A DNA stretch of 64,000 nucleotides from Apoda limacodes (GCA_946406115.1 OX291544.1:33311521-33375520); one strand, 5' to 3'. Shown: positions 11,121 through 23,131, counted from the stretch's first letter. The notes: a model not told the origin generated them from the sequence alone. Translations and numbers: made by a program.

Positions 11121-11981
11121 CGTGGGACACTCAGAAAGTTTTAAGAAACTAAAAAACTAACTTCTATGGATAAAATATTTTAATTAAATCTTTTCAAAGA
11201 ACTCTCCACTAGCCTGTATACAAAGTTTCATGCGTCTTAACCAATTTTCGAAACATTTTTTCTAGTCCGCCGCAGACACCTCTTCCACGGCCTTCTCGAA
11301 CGCTGCTAGCGCGTCTTCCGGCGATGAAAACTATATCCCTTTCAGCTGAGTTATTATTTTAGCAAATAAAAAGAAGTCACACGGTGCCAGATCAGAACTG
11401 TTACCAGGGTGACACAAGACTCTGACTGGTGTGGTGTCCAGGAAGTCCCTCGTTTTGAGCGCTGAGTGCGCGGGCGCGTTGTCATGGTGAAGTAGTATCC
11501 CGGGGAGCCCGGTACTCATTGCAGACAAAACTTCTAGGTATAGGCATTTTGTAGTATACCATTCGGCATTGATGCTGCTTTGGTCTCGTAATGGAATTGA
11601 AACCAGATGCTCCGTCAAAGTGAGGAAACTATCGATCAAAATTTTCCCTGCGATTCTCGATCGCTTCACTTTCGAAGGCGTTGGTTCGTTTTGAAACGAC
11701 CAAACTGTCGACTGACGCTCTTTTTCTGGATCGTATCAGGTTATATTTGTATATCAGGTTTTAGGCCATATTTAAAATCGTAGAAAATCATCGCACGAAA
11801 ATGTTCTCGTTGCAGATCCATTTTTAAATGAGACACGATAATTTAATTTGGCTGTCAAAAAAATGTGGAGGGAAATTCTAAATTCGAACAATGGTATTTT
11901 TTACTTTAAAATGACCAAAATTTTTCCAAAATATTTCAAGTGGCTAGTGCCTTATGCATCAAAACTTTCTACGTGGCCTGG
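11121..11981 (-). mobile_element. internally deleted mariner element
   Basis: The element is bounded by TA dinucleotides (11119-11120 and 11982-11983), the target site of mariner elements. The ends are imperfect inverted repeats sharing AGAAAGTTTT (left near 11132, right near 11959 read on the minus strand). Inside lies a minus-strand transposase with start, C terminus and stop still recognisable, but the middle is missing. At about 0.86 kb it is shorter than a typical ~1.3-kb mariner, which fits an internal loss of roughly 0.4 kb. Confidence 0.85.
11184..11821 (-). pseudogene. mariner transposase, internally deleted
   Basis: Read on the minus strand, it starts MDLQREHFRAMIFYDFK (the N-terminal helix-turn-helix region of mariner transposases). 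After about 25 residues it jumps to a segment ending in VSRQFGRFKTNQ, then continues with RSRIAGKILIDSF. The longest clean frame is 11331-11669. HHDNAPAHS and DLAPCDFFLF supply the second and third catalytic aspartates with 34 residues between them, the D34D spacing that defines mariner. The first catalytic aspartate falls in the deleted part. The C terminus (ENWLRRMKLCIQ, GEFFEKI) and stop are intact. It is inactive, but its preserved ends could still be moved by an enzyme supplied elsewhere. Confidence 0.9.
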
Positions 11982-12329
11982 TATATGAGTATGATACGAC
12001 TGTGATCGTGAACGCAATCAGATTTATTTCTGAAACGTGATCTTGGTTTCTTTATCTTAGAAATGGTCATAAACTGGAATCAGGGAATCTCCTTTCTTAC
12101 ATCCAATATACCTGATTAATGTGTAATTAGAGCAGAGATAATGGCAGACGGCGATAATACAATTCACATATTGTGGTATCCAAGAGCATCACCGAAACAT
12201 TAAGATTTCATCATCTCACGTTACAGAATTAGAGCTCATGCAAAAATTATAGACTTACTAAAAATACGTACACAGTCTATATTCAATATTAGGTAATCTA
12301 CCATACATGATTAACATTTGGGCCGCAGA

Positions 12330-12605
12330 AGTGATAAAGGCGGTGGTGACCTAGGGGTTTCATATTCACCTTGCGTGGTTCAATGAGTCTTTTTCTTAAT
12401 TTCTCAAGTAGATTGATTATTCACACCACTGGCTTTTTGGTGAAGTAAAACATTGTGAGGAAACCTGCATAAGTCAAATAAAAATGTGTGAAGTCCACAA
12501 TCCGCACTGAGCCCGCGCGTGGACAAGGGACCGACCTGGGTGAGGGTAGACCGTGCTCCAACAGTGGGGACGTATGAGGCTGATACGGAGGTGACACATC
12601 TTAAT
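12330..12605 (+). mobile_element. lepidopteran SINE-like repeat
   Basis: The 5' part has A-box-like sequence (near 12345) and a B-box-like GTGGTTCAATG (near 12377). The body includes CCACTGGCTTTTTGGTGAAG, GTGAGGAAACCTGCATAA and CCACAATCCGCACTGAG. Closely similar bodies recur at 20.75-20.81 kb and in part at 31.0-31.08 kb. This body is one I associate with abundant lepidopteran SINEs. Confidence 0.7.
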
Positions 12606-12884
12606 CAAAATTATATATACCTATCTATGTCATTCAGTTCATGGTGGTTCATTAATTGAGTCCCTTGATGCTCTTGATTTGGTCGTCGATCGTTTTTCTG
12701 ATTCCAAACTAATCCCGTGTAGGTACTCCATATGCATTTACAAATATTTATCTTTAAAATTAAACTTATTCTTTATTAAACAAAACATATGTTGTATCCA
12801 GAACTTAAATTGTACGAATATTGTTTTTTGTTGTATTCATTATTGTTGATATAGTAAGTACGATCAACAGTACCAACTACGTAG

Positions 12885-13160
12885 TTAAATATTAGCAAAG
12901 CAAAAGGCTGACACTAGTCTAACAGACACTGTTAACAGTTTCCAACAAAAATCTGTGTTGTATCCTTGATATGTGTTCCGCGTAGCAGTCGGCGCCGGTG
13001 GCGGTGGTGGCGACTCGCGGGGAATGCTAATTGTCAGTAATGTGCTGAGGTTCGAACCGAGGGGCCGGGCCGCAGCCAAGCTGGTCGAGACGTGAGACCA
13101 GCAGCTGAGCTTGTCGAGGTTTGAAACCAGCAGCCTGCCAGGTCTGTGACGTTTCAACTT
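12885..13160. other. GC-rich patch, unassigned
   Basis: The stretch around 12970-13140 is clearly GC-richer than its flanks, includes short repeated phrases (GACCAGCAGC- and GAAACCAGCAGC-like) and a B-box-like GGTTCGAACC. A 90-codon minus-strand open frame crosses it but shows no recognisable domain, so I do not call it a gene. It may be an old SINE or a regulatory patch. Confidence 0.35.
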
Positions 13161-13211
13161 ACAGCAATAGTATCGGTAGTTTTTAGATTTTCTTATATTT
13201 GATTTTTTCCT

Positions 13212-13330
13212 CTTTTTACCCGACTGCGCGATGCAAAGGAAGGGTAATGTGTATATCAGCCTATGTATGTAGGTATGTATGTTTTTTCCTTTGTGACCAA
13301 ACGCACGGTAAAATTTTAATTACTCATAGT
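13212..13330. repeat. dispersed repeat, 'TTTTTACCCGACTGCG' family
   Basis: It begins TTTTTACCCGACTGCGCGATG and runs into a TATGTATGTAGGTATGTATG simple stretch. I associate this start and the TATG-rich part with a common lepidopteran dispersed repeat. No second copy is obvious in this window. Confidence 0.45.
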
Positions 13331-14544
13331 CAATCGATTCATCTTAATCTTGCGAGTGTCACTAAAATATGACAGAAAAAAAAACAGTGAAAAAGAAACA
13401 AATTAAAGTCGAAGAACTATGTCAAGTGGGGTATCATTGAATATGTATTTTATAACCATCTTTAGGTTTTTCTTATAATTTTTAAACATGAATGACCATT
13501 TAGAATCTATAACGATGTTTTGTACCGTTGCTATCGGGGCCGCGCCTTACCTTACGCACGAAACGCTACTTTCCGAGAGCAACCTGTTTTGTTTCTGGCA
13601 ACACTCTATGATTGTCATTAGTAATAATATTAACCTAATAAATAATAACCTAATGAAAAAACATAAAGTTCGTCTCTATTTAACTTATAATAATATACGA
13701 ATTACGCTTATTAACTATAACTGCGTTAGCGTAAAACTAACTTGTTGTGAATGTTGTGTATAAAATATAAAAGTGCCAACAATTGTTTAGTGAGGATCCG
13801 ACGGAGTTAAGGTTGTATTTTTCTATTTGTATTATACTACTTGTTTTAGGCCTTGTCCCTACCTTTTATGTTCTCTCTCAGTTTGAGCTGTAATTTAGGG
13901 CTCCTTTAGGTCCCCTTAGAAGACATAGGACAGACAGACGTGGTCCATTTAGGTACACCAATAATACCTAGGTAGGAGATAAGTTAAGTCGCCTTATGTA
14001 GTATTCTGTATTAGACTGTGCCTGTCATCAATGACGTAACAAATAACAAACATACTTATGATGAATAATCAATAGTTTAGACAACCGCAAAGTACTTAAT
14101 CATCTCCACAACATTAACTTCTTCAATAAATTTACAATTTTCTCTGTTATTGAACAACACAGGTTGCAGGTTTTTTAATTTTTTGATGGTTAGTAATTCA
14201 ATTATATGCGTTACTAGTTTACGTGGCCAAGTGTGTAATTGTTCATAAGATGATAATAAACAAACACAAACTTAAACAAGTTATTTGGTCAGCGAGAAAG
14301 TTCGAAATAAGAGAATGTGGTGAAGGTACAAAGAATCGTATCCTGTTCTAATAATTGAACCTCATAAATTAATTTTGCACAACAGTTAAATTATGTAATA
14401 TGATAATGTACGTAATACCAATATGATAACTTATGCAAAGTAACTTTTTTTAACAATGAAGATAAAAGGAATTAATCATGCGATTGTAAGTATTTTAAAC
14501 GAATACCAAAAATATCAGTTATTGGTGTATCTATCTAGGCAGCT

Positions 14545-14735
14545 ATAGCAGGTGGCAGTCGAAGCCGGCGGACGGCACAATGCGTCCGGGGTGACGTTTC
14601 AATGGGCAGCAGTTTGAAAATTTGTTGTAGGGTCGTCCGGTACCGGCGGCGCTGACCGTTTTGTCAGCCTGTCCGGGACCGGTACTGGTTAATCAGCCGC
14701 GCATTCAGCTGTACCGCCTTTGACGAGTAATTGCT
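14545..14735. other. GC-rich patch
   Basis: About 190 bases of clearly higher GC than the flanks, with the inverted pair GGTACCGG and CCGGGACCGGTAC. No open frame of note. It could be an exon or promoter remnant or a binding cluster. Confidence 0.35.
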
Positions 14736-15795
14736 GCTGTCGATTCAAATGTTATTTCACTTAATAGAAGATGAAAGTTGAATAACTTTATTTTTTAATT
14801 TCAGCGGTCCAACACTATACTAAATACCCAAAACTGATGCAAAATTTATTTTGAAAGTAAAAAATATTATATTATAAATTCGAAACTCCCAGGTATTTTA
14901 TAATCTCTTCTATAATCTCCCAGGTAATTATATTATTATTATTGGAATTCGTCAAATTCATTTGAAGAATTGTATATAAAATAGTAACACATGTAGCAAA
15001 ACGAGACAGATGAAGTTAAACAAAGTGTCTACTGAAAAAGCCTCACATTAAAATCGGGACCCTTCATAATATTATGTTAGTTGACATACTAAAACAACTA
15101 ATGAACAAAGACGTTCATTTCTTTACAATTTTCCATATTAAGACAGTAGTACAGACAAAACTTCGCAACTTCGAACAGCTTCGACCACATGGCAGTTGAA
15201 CTAAGAAGTTAATTTTTAAATGCAAGTATTTTATAGGTTTATACATATAATTTCAGAAAGTAAACCAAAGTTAGACAATAAAGATCGAGTGGACCGCGCG
15301 TTCTTTGCAGTTTAACTGCAGTCCTCTTATCATCTGGTGCATAGCCACAGTCTAATGTCTTTGGCCACAGTATAGGAACTAAACAGCACATCATGGTATA
15401 GGCCTCGGGTGTAACAGGTGTATTCACATCGGTTTTAAAGTCTTAGTATTTAAGTTTTATTCTTAATAACTCCTAAATGAGTACCTACGTCGTACGAGAC
15501 AAAAACATTTTGTCTGAACTTCTAAAGATTTTACAGAGCTAGTGAATATATATTGAGCTCGCGCTTCAGTCAACACCCGAGGACAGCTCTCGAACCAAAA
15601 CAAGCACAAAATACAGCAATTAACGAAAAAAATAATATCTGAGCTCGAAGGAGGGACAATAACGAAGCTAACCATTAAAATAAGAGTGGAATAATAAATG
15701 AACTGGCTCAAATTTTAAAATAAAACAGAATTCCTACGACGGCGACGCCGCGGATGCATAGATAGAAATATGGCGGGTAGGTAATAGGTTGGTGG

Positions 15796-15814
15796 GTAGG
15801 TAGGTAGGTAGGTA
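15796..15814. repeat. (GGTA)n microsatellite
   Basis: Four to five GGTA units, preceded by related GGTGGGTAGG sequence. Confidence 0.85.
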
Positions 15815-16554
15815 CACCCACCAATCAAAATTCTTCGTCAATTAAGTGAGCGGAGATCGCAGCAAAAGAAAAATTTAAGGAAAATGGAGAGTGGGTGGAC
15901 GCTAGGGATGTGCGCTCGCAATCTTCAGCAGATAAATACCATCGATACCGAACTGTTCAAACTTCACTTATTTTTTATGAATACGTAATACATTTGAATT
16001 TTGTAAAAGAAAACTCATTTTCTAATATCTCTATTTTAATTTTGTATGTTTATAAACAACAGATAATGAAGCTTAACACTCGGTTCAAATTCAACATGTA
16101 TTGGATTATACTAATTAATTTTTTAACATACATATAGTATAATTTCTTATATATGTATGTACGTATATATATTATAGATATAGATATATTATTTAAATAT
16201 GTGTATAGTTTTTTTTTATATATAGTTTTATAGTATATATTTATGTAAGTATACGATTATGTAATTGTATTTACATTTGCATTGTTTAATATATATAATA
16301 ATTTATATACTTATATTTGATTATTGATTTACCTTAACGTACGTTGATTTGTCTTGAAATTTTTTAACTTTAATTCCTTCACCCAAATGTTATCTGGGTG
16401 AGATCGCTCTATAGCGGTAAGATCCCGATTTGTACCTCTTCTGTCAATACTGTATTATGTTTTTATTTTGTGCAATAAAGTGTTTTATTTTTGTTATTAT
16501 GTAATATAAACATTTTTAGCTATTTCTTGCTGTTAGTTCCTTATCATCCTCATA

Positions 16555-16640
16555 CGTCTTTACTGTTGGGGCACAGCATACCCTCACCGAGGGCGATTTG
16601 GGCCATAGTCCACACCCCTCGTGCGGATATGGACTTCATA
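16555..16640. repeat. dispersed repeat fragment shared with 50.55-50.65 kb
   Basis: TACTGTTGGGGCACAG, then GGGCCATAGTCCACAC-, parallels the segment at 50.56-50.63 kb (TACTGCAGGGGCACAGG, GGCCATAGTCCACCACG). It lies just before the RTE fragment and may be part of a SINE or of that element's flank. Confidence 0.6.
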
Positions 16641-16723
16641 TTCGTCTTTTTTTCATACAGCTCCATGGGCCCGTAGTTGTTAGTACTTGGTATTAGTTTC
16701 AACTTAATACCTCTACCGCTACT

Positions 16724-17269
16724 CACTTTCAATTTGCCGACGACATAGTGGTCATGGCAGAATCGCTGGAAGACCTAGGCACAATGCTGGGAGACCTCAG
16801 CAGAGTTTCCCATCAAGTTGGCCTTAAAATGAACATGGATAAAAATAGGTGATGTTCAATATCCATGTTACGCCTATACCGGTTGTTGTTGGGAACGCTA
16901 CTCTCAAGGTTGTTGACGAATATACATACCTAGGGCTAGTAGTCCAATTAGGTAGGTTCAACTTTGAGAAAGAGATTAAACGAAGAATCCAACTCGGCAA
17001 CTAAGGTAACCGACATAGCTCAAACAGTTAGCAAGCTGAAGTGGCAATGGGCTGGCTACATCGCTCGTCGAACCGATAACTGATATGGAAGAAAGGTTCT
17101 TGAGTGGTGCCCACGGATCGGAAGACGCAGCGTGGGTCGGCCTCCTATCAGCTGGACAGACGATCTGGTCAGAGCCGCAGGAAGCGGATGAGCGTGGGTG
17201 GCTCAGGACCAGCCGATGTGGAGACATATGGGGGAGGCCTTTGTTCAGCAGTGGACGTCTTTCGGCTGA
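16724..17269 (+). pseudogene. RTE-type reverse transcriptase fragment
   Basis: The translation begins HFQFADDIVVMAESLEDL, containing the FADD catalytic box of reverse transcriptase, and continues VSHQVGLKMNMDKN. In other frames come VVDEYTYLG, VQLGRFNFEKE and RRIQLGN. A deletion then joins this to the C-terminal region: TDIAQTVSKLKWQWAGYIAR, GRKVLEW, GRRSVGRPPISWTDD. It ends at TGA 17267-17269 after SF-G. This is the C-terminal half of a lepidopteran RTE/BovB-like LINE ORF2. It is broken by at least one stop, several frame changes and loss of the thumb region. Endonuclease and N-terminal RT are absent, so the copy is 5'-truncated and dead. Confidence 0.92.
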
Positions 17270-18351
17270 AACGAACGAACCTCTACCTACGCGTTCCCGA
17301 GAAAAACGGTCTTGGCCCTACCGACGGACAACAAAGTAATCATATAAGGGTTTCGTTTTTTCTTTGGAGCTTCGAGACTCTGATGATTGAATCAAATACT
17401 GTTAGTGGTGTTAGTAAGTCCAACCTGTCACGGAAATTTTCCTTAATTTATATGTACAGACACTAGGTCGGACGATAACAATTTTACTGTAGGTACCAAC
17501 TTAAAAGAGTATATATTTTCGGTCGGGTATACATTTTCGGAAAACGAAAGCATTTTTTTAGTACTTATATTTAACAGGCAAGATATTCGTACCTTGACAA
17601 AATATAATAAATAAGCACAATTAAACTAAATTTAATAAAGCAGAGTCGGTTGGTACCGACCTATTCACAGTGCGCCTACAGATATCTACTGTAAACCCAA
17701 GCCAGTCCCGGCCCGACTCTTCAACAAGATATGAAAGCTATGGTAATAGAGTGTATCGTCCCGCTTTGCGCCGCGTCCCGCAAATGGGGTTTATCACTAT
17801 ATAAATATCCTCCCATTTATACGTCGCGTCTTGATCTCAGTTACGATATGACGTCATGTTGCTACTTCTTAGGTCGCTGCTACTGTTTTCATACTGGTGC
17901 AGGGAAGATTATACAAATCAGAGCGAACTCCATTCTGTATTGTTTGGAAATTTATCAAAGTTGAAATTTTATTCATCGTCGTTAAATATGTAGTGAGGTG
18001 ACCGTCAGTATCGTTAGATATGTTGTCAGTATCGATAAACGAGATACAATGAACTAAAATTACATTAGTTTAAAACGTGTAGTTACACGTTCAACTAATT
18101 AAATATTCTATGATGCAGAAACAAGTCTGTCTGTCTCTAACTACTTACCCATGTATGTTATTCGTGCGTGTCACTACTAGAGAAGGAAAATAAATAGAAA
18201 CGTAAGGTACGTTTTGACATTAGACATTAGAAAATGTCTACGTCAAATGATTTATTATTTAAAATTATTTGATACTATGTGAATCATGGGAAGGATTTTT
18301 AAATGTTTAAGGAACTTTAGCAAACACGGAAGTTCTAGCAAGCTTTGAGCA

Positions 18352-18424
18352 GAAAAATATTCCTGTATTAACTTCATGGTTTCCAACTCTTGGAAACCAT
18401 GAGGTTAATAGTAATATTTTTTTC
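18352..18424. other. near-perfect long hairpin
   Basis: The arm at 18367-18386 pairs with 18390-18409 over 20 bases with one mismatch (which would be a G-U pair in RNA) and only a 3-base spacer (CTC). Outside this the pairing resumes with AAAATATT against AATATTTTT after a small bulge, giving a foldback of about 70 bases. It is not tied to any recognisable gene. Confidence 0.85.
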
Positions 18425-19699
18425 ATATTGAAGTAATATTTTTCACAGTGATCCAGAAGGTCGCTGAGGTCGAAAAAATAGATTTAGGATCTCGGTGCTA
18501 TTACATACAATACAAATAAGTAAAACCTACTACCTCATTTGACGCCACTTGGTGACTGAATCTTTTTATGTATGGTTACAGGTTCATAGGTGATCGATCA
18601 ACACTACAATACTTATTAGTTTCTTGAAAATATAAGATAAAGGCACTGCTCGTACAGAGGTTGATGAAACTAGATAAAGAATAGTTGTATTCGAGCTAAA
18701 TACTGCACGTGTACTTCATTTATATAAAGGGCCCACCGCGACGAAGTTAACTACTTTGTGTCCTTCGGTTCGCTTGTAGCTTTCCTCGAGGTTAAGATAA
18801 GAATCTTTAAACAATAGTCGGTAACATTTTGCGAATTAGTAATATACAATAGAATTGAGAAATAACAACCTATACTCCTTTATATTACACTACTGCTACT
18901 ACTAAATCTCATAATCTCTGTTTAAGGTAAATCGTTTTGTGATACCTATCTATGTATTAACCAGAAGTAGTTTATTTTTTAAAACCTTTTTACCAAAATA
19001 TCTATTAAAAGTTTTTATAAATAGTATCTATTAAGACTTTGATAATAACAATTATAACAATACACAGTATATGTACGTTAAATAGCACAGTTGCTAGAGT
19101 CAACACAAATAAAAAATGTTTAGGTACTGCGATGCGACATTTTATTTATAATTTATCTCAGCAACAGCGGGTCCACTGCGGAACCATAAAATCAGAACCG
19201 TTTATCTCTTGGGTCGACGTCCAGTCGCCCCGGAAGCCGGCTACGGCTTTATTGCTCCCGGAACCTAAAGGACACTTGTGAAATTATGCGCAAAATGCCC
19301 CACGGCTCGTTTACTTTAAATGCTGCATCTTTGATACCCCATCGACCCTTTCGAATCGCGTATTAATAATGAATGTAAACGTCCCGTCCCTCCTTGAGAC
19401 CGTGAAACTTTCTTCACCAATATTCTTCACAGTTTATTACGACCGATGAATTCTTCGAAGCCAGCAGCAGACGTAAAAACCTTGCGTCATTTTATGAGCT
19501 GAATCTCTTAAGCTGTTAATAAAAAAGCTGTATCTGGGAGGTTCCGCGACTCCTTGGCTGCCTTGGCTCCGTGACCTACCACCTGGTGGTCGGGCTGCAG
19601 CCTGCAGGTTGAACAACCCCGTCCGGTGCTCAAACAGAATATCGATTACTTTCGCTACTATAATGTAATCCTCCGCCCATTTTCATTTTTTTAAGCTAT

Positions 19700-20050
19700 A
19701 GATAATAATATAGTGGTCTCTGTCTCTCGCACGGGCATCCCGAGCGTCGCGGCGCCCCCCCGTCCGGCGCCTGCCCCCCTCACCCCGTATGTAAATGATC
19801 GTCTCCGCGTGACGGTGTGCACCTCGTCCGCACACGCCGCACGCCGCACGCACACTAGCGCACCGCTGACGTTTGAGGTTTACTGCGCTCACAGCTTTGT
19901 CCTATTTTAAACACAAGTGCGGGCTGGTCAGCGTCCTGAGCCCATGCTGGATACTGACTTCAGGATTACTTTGAGACGGACTTCCGTATATTTATAAATC
20001 CGAAGACCGCGGCACTTCGCAGTTTTCACGCCAACGTCGAATCTAAAACA
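19700..20050 (+). promoter_or_regulatory. GC-rich patch with possible TATA/initiator pair
   Basis: CpG-rich sequence (19.73-19.87 kb) is followed by TATAAA at 19993-19998 and, 28 bases further, CGCAGTTTTC with a candidate start A at 20021. This resembles arthropod TATA-plus-initiator spacing, although the initiator departs from TCAGT. No open frame or splice donor downstream links it to a gene. Confidence 0.3.
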
Positions 20051-20624
20051 AAAGCAAATATTACGTATGACGGATGGCAGAGATAACAGGCTGAGGTACT
20101 TTGAGGAAAGATTTTCGGAGCGTTAACGACTCGTAAATGTGATGACGAGTGAACGATCTACTGCTTTATTACATTCTGTTAAGGTTGCGTTTTCTTCTTG
20201 GCGTGTTGCCACTGTGACGTCACATGCACCCCGAAAATGTCATTTTTACGAGCAATAATTTACATTATTTCGGCGTAAAGCTTCGCGTGCTGCCCGATTG
20301 ATTTTGCGTCAGTCGCTTCTCTATTTACGTTCAACAAATCGAATCACTACTACACGACGGAGCTATGCCGTAATGATCGCTTTGCGTGAGTTTTTTGATT
20401 GTACTTGTTCGTTATTTACTTTGTTGTTTCGTGCAGGTTGTCGCGGCTCGACAGATGTCGCCATTCACAAAAGAGTTTACGTTTCATAATAACTACTATC
20501 GTAGGTACATCGCGTGCAGATCGCAGCGATAGCTGTGCGGTTGCGTTCTGCAGTTTAATCCTGCATTTTATTTAATTATGTACTGGGACGAGTATATATG
20601 TATTAAGTAAAAAAACAAGTGAGT

Positions 20625-20880
20625 CGTTGGTAGACTAAGGGTTACGATTTCGCCTCGCGTCCTAGTTTTTGAGGTTGTTTGGTTTGAGGTTTGAGCCCAG
20701 ATTTTACCTACCAACGAGTATTTTCTTAATTTCTTAAGTACATTAAATATATTCACTCCACTGGCTTTTCGTGAAAGGAAAACATCGTGAGGAAACCAGC
20801 ATAATTTAAAGGACTAGGCCTAAATCGACCTCTGTGAGGGTAGGCCGTTCCCCCTGTACGTATGAGGCTGAAAAGGACTA
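20625..20880 (+). mobile_element. lepidopteran SINE-like repeat
   Basis: It shares with the copy at 12.33 kb the body CCACTGGCTTTTCGTGAA, CATCGTGAGGAAACCAGCAT and GTGAGGGTAGGCCGT, ending CGTATGAGGCTGA. The 5' part has diverged pol III box-like sequence (GTTGGTAGACTAAGGG; GTTTGAGCCC). Confidence 0.68.
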
Positions 20881-20888
20881 GTATATTT

Positions 20889-21085
20889 TTAGAGTTCCGT
20901 ACCCAAAGGGTAATTAGCGGAACCCTATTACTAAGACTTCGCTGTCCGTCCGTCCGTCCGTCTGTCACCAGGCTGTATCTCATGAAACCTCCCATACAAC
21001 AAACTTGTTTTTTTTTGTCATTCCATAGATAATGGTACGAAACCCATCGTGCGCGAGTCCGACTCGCACTTGGCCGATTTTTATT
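20889..21085 (-). repeat. dispersed repeat, 'GAGTTCCGTACC' family
   Basis: AGAGTTCCGTACCCAAAGG, AATAGGGTTCC in reverse, a CCGTCCGTCCGTCCGT stretch and ATGGTACGAAACCC end in GTGCGCGAGTCCGACTCGCA with GGCCGATTTTT. The same modules recur in opposite order and strand at 25.16-25.43 kb. I know this as a common lepidopteran repeat. Its transposition class is not evident from these copies. Confidence 0.75.
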
Positions 21086-22970
21086 ATACCCAGAGGTATA
21101 ATGATTATTTACTATTATAATTTGTCAACTGAGTAAGGAAATAACTAAATAATCCATACGTTGGTTAATTAAATGAATAGCGAGATGCATAAAGTAACTG
21201 TTGCTTTCAACGATATTGTTATGCCAAAGGAATGGGGCAAGATGCCATTTACGGCACTGGAGAATGGAGAATGGTGCTGCCGGAGTAGCCGGAGGGAATA
21301 GCAGCCTACGAGTGTATGTTTATATCTGTCTTAGTAAATAAAAGCGAAGTGTGGATGTGGAGTGTCATTACGTGGCATCACGTGGCAGGTGAAGCGGTGA
21401 CTTACAACAAAGCCTTAAGGGGAGACTATACAGACGTACAAAACAACCCATGTACCAGGTATCTATATCCTTAAGTTTATATAGTAAGTATATATACATT
21501 AGTACCATGCGTACGTCTTACAAAATATTATACATTATACGACATTTATCTGCTGCACATGATGTAAATACAACTTTATTATTTGTTAAGACGATCGTGG
21601 CCTTCTAAATAAATAAATAAGTAAATGTTTATTTCAGACCGTGGTCCGTAATGTGTTAATAACAAAGACACTTAAAAACTATGTGAGTCGTACAAATAAA
21701 AGGAAATCAAATTAAAACACATTCATCCTACATAATTAATTCATATTATTTTGTGAATGTAATACCTAAGTGTTGAAGTACGTTAATTTTTTTATTTATT
21801 TATTTATTTTAGAAACCAACAGACACAAATTGAATATTACAGAATAAACAAAACAAATAAACAGACCTGGAGTTCCCTTACGTAAAAAAAGTATCATTAT
21901 TAGTTAAGAATAGTGAAGACTAGAGTAAACAAAATAAATAAATACTTCGAAACACTTTATAATATTTTTGTAATGAAAAATAATTTAAAAATAAATTAAC
22001 AATATATGGTAAGTAGGGTTTGGATTAAACCTGAAACAATAAGTCTGTGACTTCTTTTTTATAACGAAGAATTTTTAAACCGAAAATGTCAATGTCATTC
22101 AGAATTGTATTATCGTTCGTGTGGATCGTCTAAAAAACGAATTTTCGGCGGAATTTGTTTTACAAAATACAATAATAATATAATAATAATAATAAAATAC
22201 AAGGAAGTATCTAAGTAAGATGTTATATTTTGTGATGTCTTTTTGTAGCGCTAATGTAATCATCAAAGTATTTTACAACACTTACTTTACACACTCAATC
22301 GCAATCGATCCTTTTCGATGCTGCTTTCAGGAGACTTCGGACCGGCACGTTCACGGCACGCGGCGCGAGCAGCGGGACCGTTCGCGGGCTGGTGCGGGCT
22401 TCTGCAAACATTGCTGATGTGCTACAGTCGCACGGCAGCCTCATCACTATCCTGAATGCAATATTATATTGGACTTATAGTATCCTTTTAGTATCCGTTT
22501 TGTGTAGTTGACCCATAGACTGCAAGACAAAACGATTGGCGGAATGCTCTGAACAAAGTACGTAAGTTTAACATTCTGCGTACAGTGACCAAATGTACGT
22601 GTCAACGTTACACGTAACAGAGGTTTAGGTAATCATTTAGAGAGTGACCCAGCGCACCAGGTTCTTAAATAGAGATATTCTTTTGAGAAGGCGCCAAATG
22701 GCTAAATCCTTGCACGTTTTCATTAGCAAAATTAGCGTTTAAGGGAAAACTGTTTTACATACTAAACATTTATGCAATAAAACTATTTCGACTACGCACT
22801 TTTGATAAGATCTGACGATTGTTATTTTAAACTTCTACTTCTCTTCTTCTACAAAAACTAAAAACTTAGTTTAACGTGTTACTAAAAAATGCAATATACG
22901 AAGTTACTTAATTCATTGAAATAATGATGTTGGGCGCAGCGTAGTAGATACAGATCTGGGAGGCACTCGG
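21086..22970. other. non-coding stretch with LINE-like A/T-rich tails
   Basis: No supportable gene. TAAATAAATAAATAAG at 21.61 kb and TTTATTTATTTATTTATTTT at 21.79-21.81 kb look like retroelement tails. A run of TAA/AAT trinucleotides lies near 22.17-22.19 kb. An open frame at 22220-22417 has no recognisable domain. Confidence 0.5.
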
Positions 22971-22980
22971 GCCTCGCTGC

Positions 22981-23131
22981 TCGATACAACCTTCACTATT
23001 TTTCTCGCGAATGAGGTCCTTACTTGGTGCTAGATACAAACTTTACTATTTTTTCCGCAACTGTGGGCATCACTCAGTGCTCGATACAACCTTCACTATT
23101 TTTCCCGCGAACGTGGGCCTCACTCGGTGTA
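22981..23131. repeat. 50-bp minisatellite, three copies
   Basis: Units begin at 22981, 23031 and 23081 with exact 50-bp spacing, each starting T(C/A)GATACAA and containing TTCACTATTTTT-like and CGCGAA-like segments. A partial fourth unit precedes them (GGGCCTCGCTGC). Confidence 0.9.

Larger units (their letters stand above)
13331..16540. other. non-coding stretch
   Basis: No supportable gene. The stretch holds a GC-rich patch (14.53-14.74 kb), a GGTA microsatellite (15796-15814) and very AT-rich TATA-like simple sequence (16.14-16.33 kb). Open frames here, including one of 91 codons at 13488-13763, have no recognisable domain and low-complexity composition. Confidence 0.55.
17270..20600. other. 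non-coding stretch
   Basis: No supportable gene. It contains a strong hairpin (18352-18424), a GC-rich promoter-like patch (19.70-20.05 kb) and CRE palindromes at 17849-17856 and 20215-20222. Open frames in the GC-rich patch on both strands are low-complexity Ala/Arg/Pro/Thr sequence and are not credible proteins. Confidence 0.55.

Noticed and set aside
13488..13763. 91-codon plus-strand open frame
   Set aside because: Asn/Leu/Ile-rich low-complexity sequence in AT-rich DNA, with no domain, no splice signals and no homology I can recall.
17085..17466. Plus-strand open frames near 17.1-17.5 kb as host genes
   Set aside because: They are shifted readings of the RTE C-terminal region and its 3' flank.
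18715..18760. TATATAAAG near 18720 as a core promoter
   Set aside because: No initiator at the right distance and no transcript evidence in sequence.
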